The notes beneath the pieces were generated by a model. It ran no database searches, was not told the origin of the DNA, and saw only the letters and a program-made list of their open reading frames with translations. The position numbers were made by a program, and so were the translations under genes. A stretch of 9,472 nucleotides of DNA, from the NCBI GenBank assembly GCA_902478985.1, contig CABSNH010000057.1, forward strand, positions 1 to 9,472, given 5' to 3'. Shown piece by piece: positions 9,216-9,472 of the stretch. The DNA comes from an uncultured Collinsella sp. GTDB lineage: Bacteria; Actinomycetota; Coriobacteriia; Coriobacteriales; Coriobacteriaceae. Numbering within the stretch: position 1 is the first letter of the stretch; each line of letters opens with the position of its first letter.

Positions 9216-9351
9216 GTGCCCGCCGAGTGGGCGAGATGGGTTAGGTTTGTCGCGAGTTCCGCACGCAAAGAAGGCCACTTAATGTGGCCTTCGTCTTGCG
9301 CAGGACTGCCCGAGCAGCAAACCTAACCCATCTCGCCCACTCGGCGGGCAC
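9216..9351. repeat. 136-bp element with perfect 34-bp inverted arms
   Basis: Positions 9216-9249 and 9318-9351 are exact reverse complements over 34 bases, beginning GTGCCCGCCGAG on the left and ending CTCGGCGGGCAC on the right. The 68-base interior has its own perfect hairpin (9270-9292), flanked by further short pairings (CGCAA 9264-9268 with TTGCG 9296-9300), so the whole unit can fold into one long hairpin. It contains no credible reading frame. No clear target-site duplication flanks it. The form resembles a miniature inverted-repeat element or palindromic intergenic repeat; a role as a cruciform or RNase III-sensitive transcript is also possible. It lies between the gyrA terminator and the tRNA-Ile promoter. 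Confidence 0.9.
9270..9292. repeat. Perfect hairpin at the centre of the inverted-repeat element
   Basis: GAAGGCCAC (9270-9278) and GTGGCCTTC (9284-9292) form a 9-bp perfect stem with loop TTAAT. It could act as a backup terminator for gyrA, but no T tract follows on the + strand and only a short one (CTTTGC) on the - strand. It is more likely part of the folded structure of the surrounding element. Confidence 0.7.
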
Positions 9352-9376
9352 ACTCCAAAGATTTTCAAAAAAGTTG

Positions 9377-9406
9377 TTGACGCGCGCGTAACGACTCGTC
9401 TAATAT
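9377..9406 (+). promoter_or_regulatory. Sigma70-type promoter for tRNA-Ile
   Basis: TTGACG (9377-9382) matches five of six -35 consensus bases. TAATAT (9401-9406), 18 bp downstream, is the likely -10 with four of six matches. An A/T-rich run (ATTTTCAAAAAAG, 9361-9373) just upstream resembles an UP element, and a GC-containing discriminator follows. Predicted initiation near 9413 gives a very short leader before the tRNA at 9421, as usual for stable RNA genes. The promoter begins 25 bp after the inverted-repeat element. Confidence 0.75.
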
Positions 9407-9420
9407 ATCCCTTGCGCGAT

Positions 9421-9472
9421 GGACCTGTAGCTCAGTTGGTTAGAGCGTCCGGCTGATAACCGGGAGGTCACA
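9421..9472 (+). tRNA. tRNA-Ile (anticodon GAT), truncated at the window end
   Basis: The 5' 52 nt are present: acceptor strand GGACCTG (9421-9427), TA, D-arm GCTC-AGTTGGTTA-GAGC, anticodon stem TCCGG/CCGGG (one T-G pair at the top) with loop CTGATAA and anticodon GAT at 9455-9457, variable loop AGGTC, and the first bases of the T stem. The T arm and 3' acceptor lie outside the window. GAT reads AUC and AUU isoleucine codons. tRNA-Ile after gyrA is the arrangement in mycobacteria, usually followed by tRNA-Ala. Confidence 0.96.

Overview
This window is the chromosomal replication-origin neighbourhood of a high-GC actinobacterium. It carries dnaA (5'-truncated) - dnaN - recF - dciA (DUF721) - gyrB - gyrA - tRNA-Ile(GAT), all on the + strand. 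The order is the conserved actinobacterial origin cluster, with DUF721/dciA between recF and gyrB and tRNA-Ile just downstream of gyrA as in mycobacteria. Protein flavour, the GC-rich codon use and the short GTG-started gyrase genes suggest class Coriobacteriia, most likely Collinsella or a close relative. That placement is by recognition, not by a search.

Layout: bases 10-42 are not genomic. They are a Nextera/Tn5 read-1 sequencing adapter including the 19-bp mosaic end (24-42), so the window starts at an assembly edge and real sequence begins at 43. dnaA (43-1080) lacks domains I and II and the start of the AAA+ domain. The 238-bp dnaA-dnaN gap holds degenerate DnaA-box-like 9-mers, an AT-rich tract with five consecutive YTA triplets matching the DnaA-trio pattern, and a small AT-rich palindrome, and is the best candidate for oriC or part of it. 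dnaN, recF and dciA follow tightly (8-bp gap, then a 14-bp overlap) and end at a strong intrinsic terminator (4114-4143). gyrB and gyrA each start at GTG behind a strong Shine-Dalgarno. The 155-bp gap between them contains a large imperfect inverted repeat enclosing a perfect small hairpin. After gyrA come a second strong terminator (9167-9199), a compact element with perfect 34-bp inverted arms (9216-9351), a sigma70-type promoter, and the first 52 nt of tRNA-Ile(GAT), cut by the window end.

Together the genes cover initiation (DnaA), helicase loading (DciA), polymerase processivity (DnaN), gap repair at forks (RecF) and supercoil control (GyrAB). The coding content is standard. The unusual material is in the three intergenic regions, the acidic N-terminal extension of GyrA, a divergent DnaA with a small insertion in its AAA+ lid, and the adapter artefact that would create a false DnaA start.
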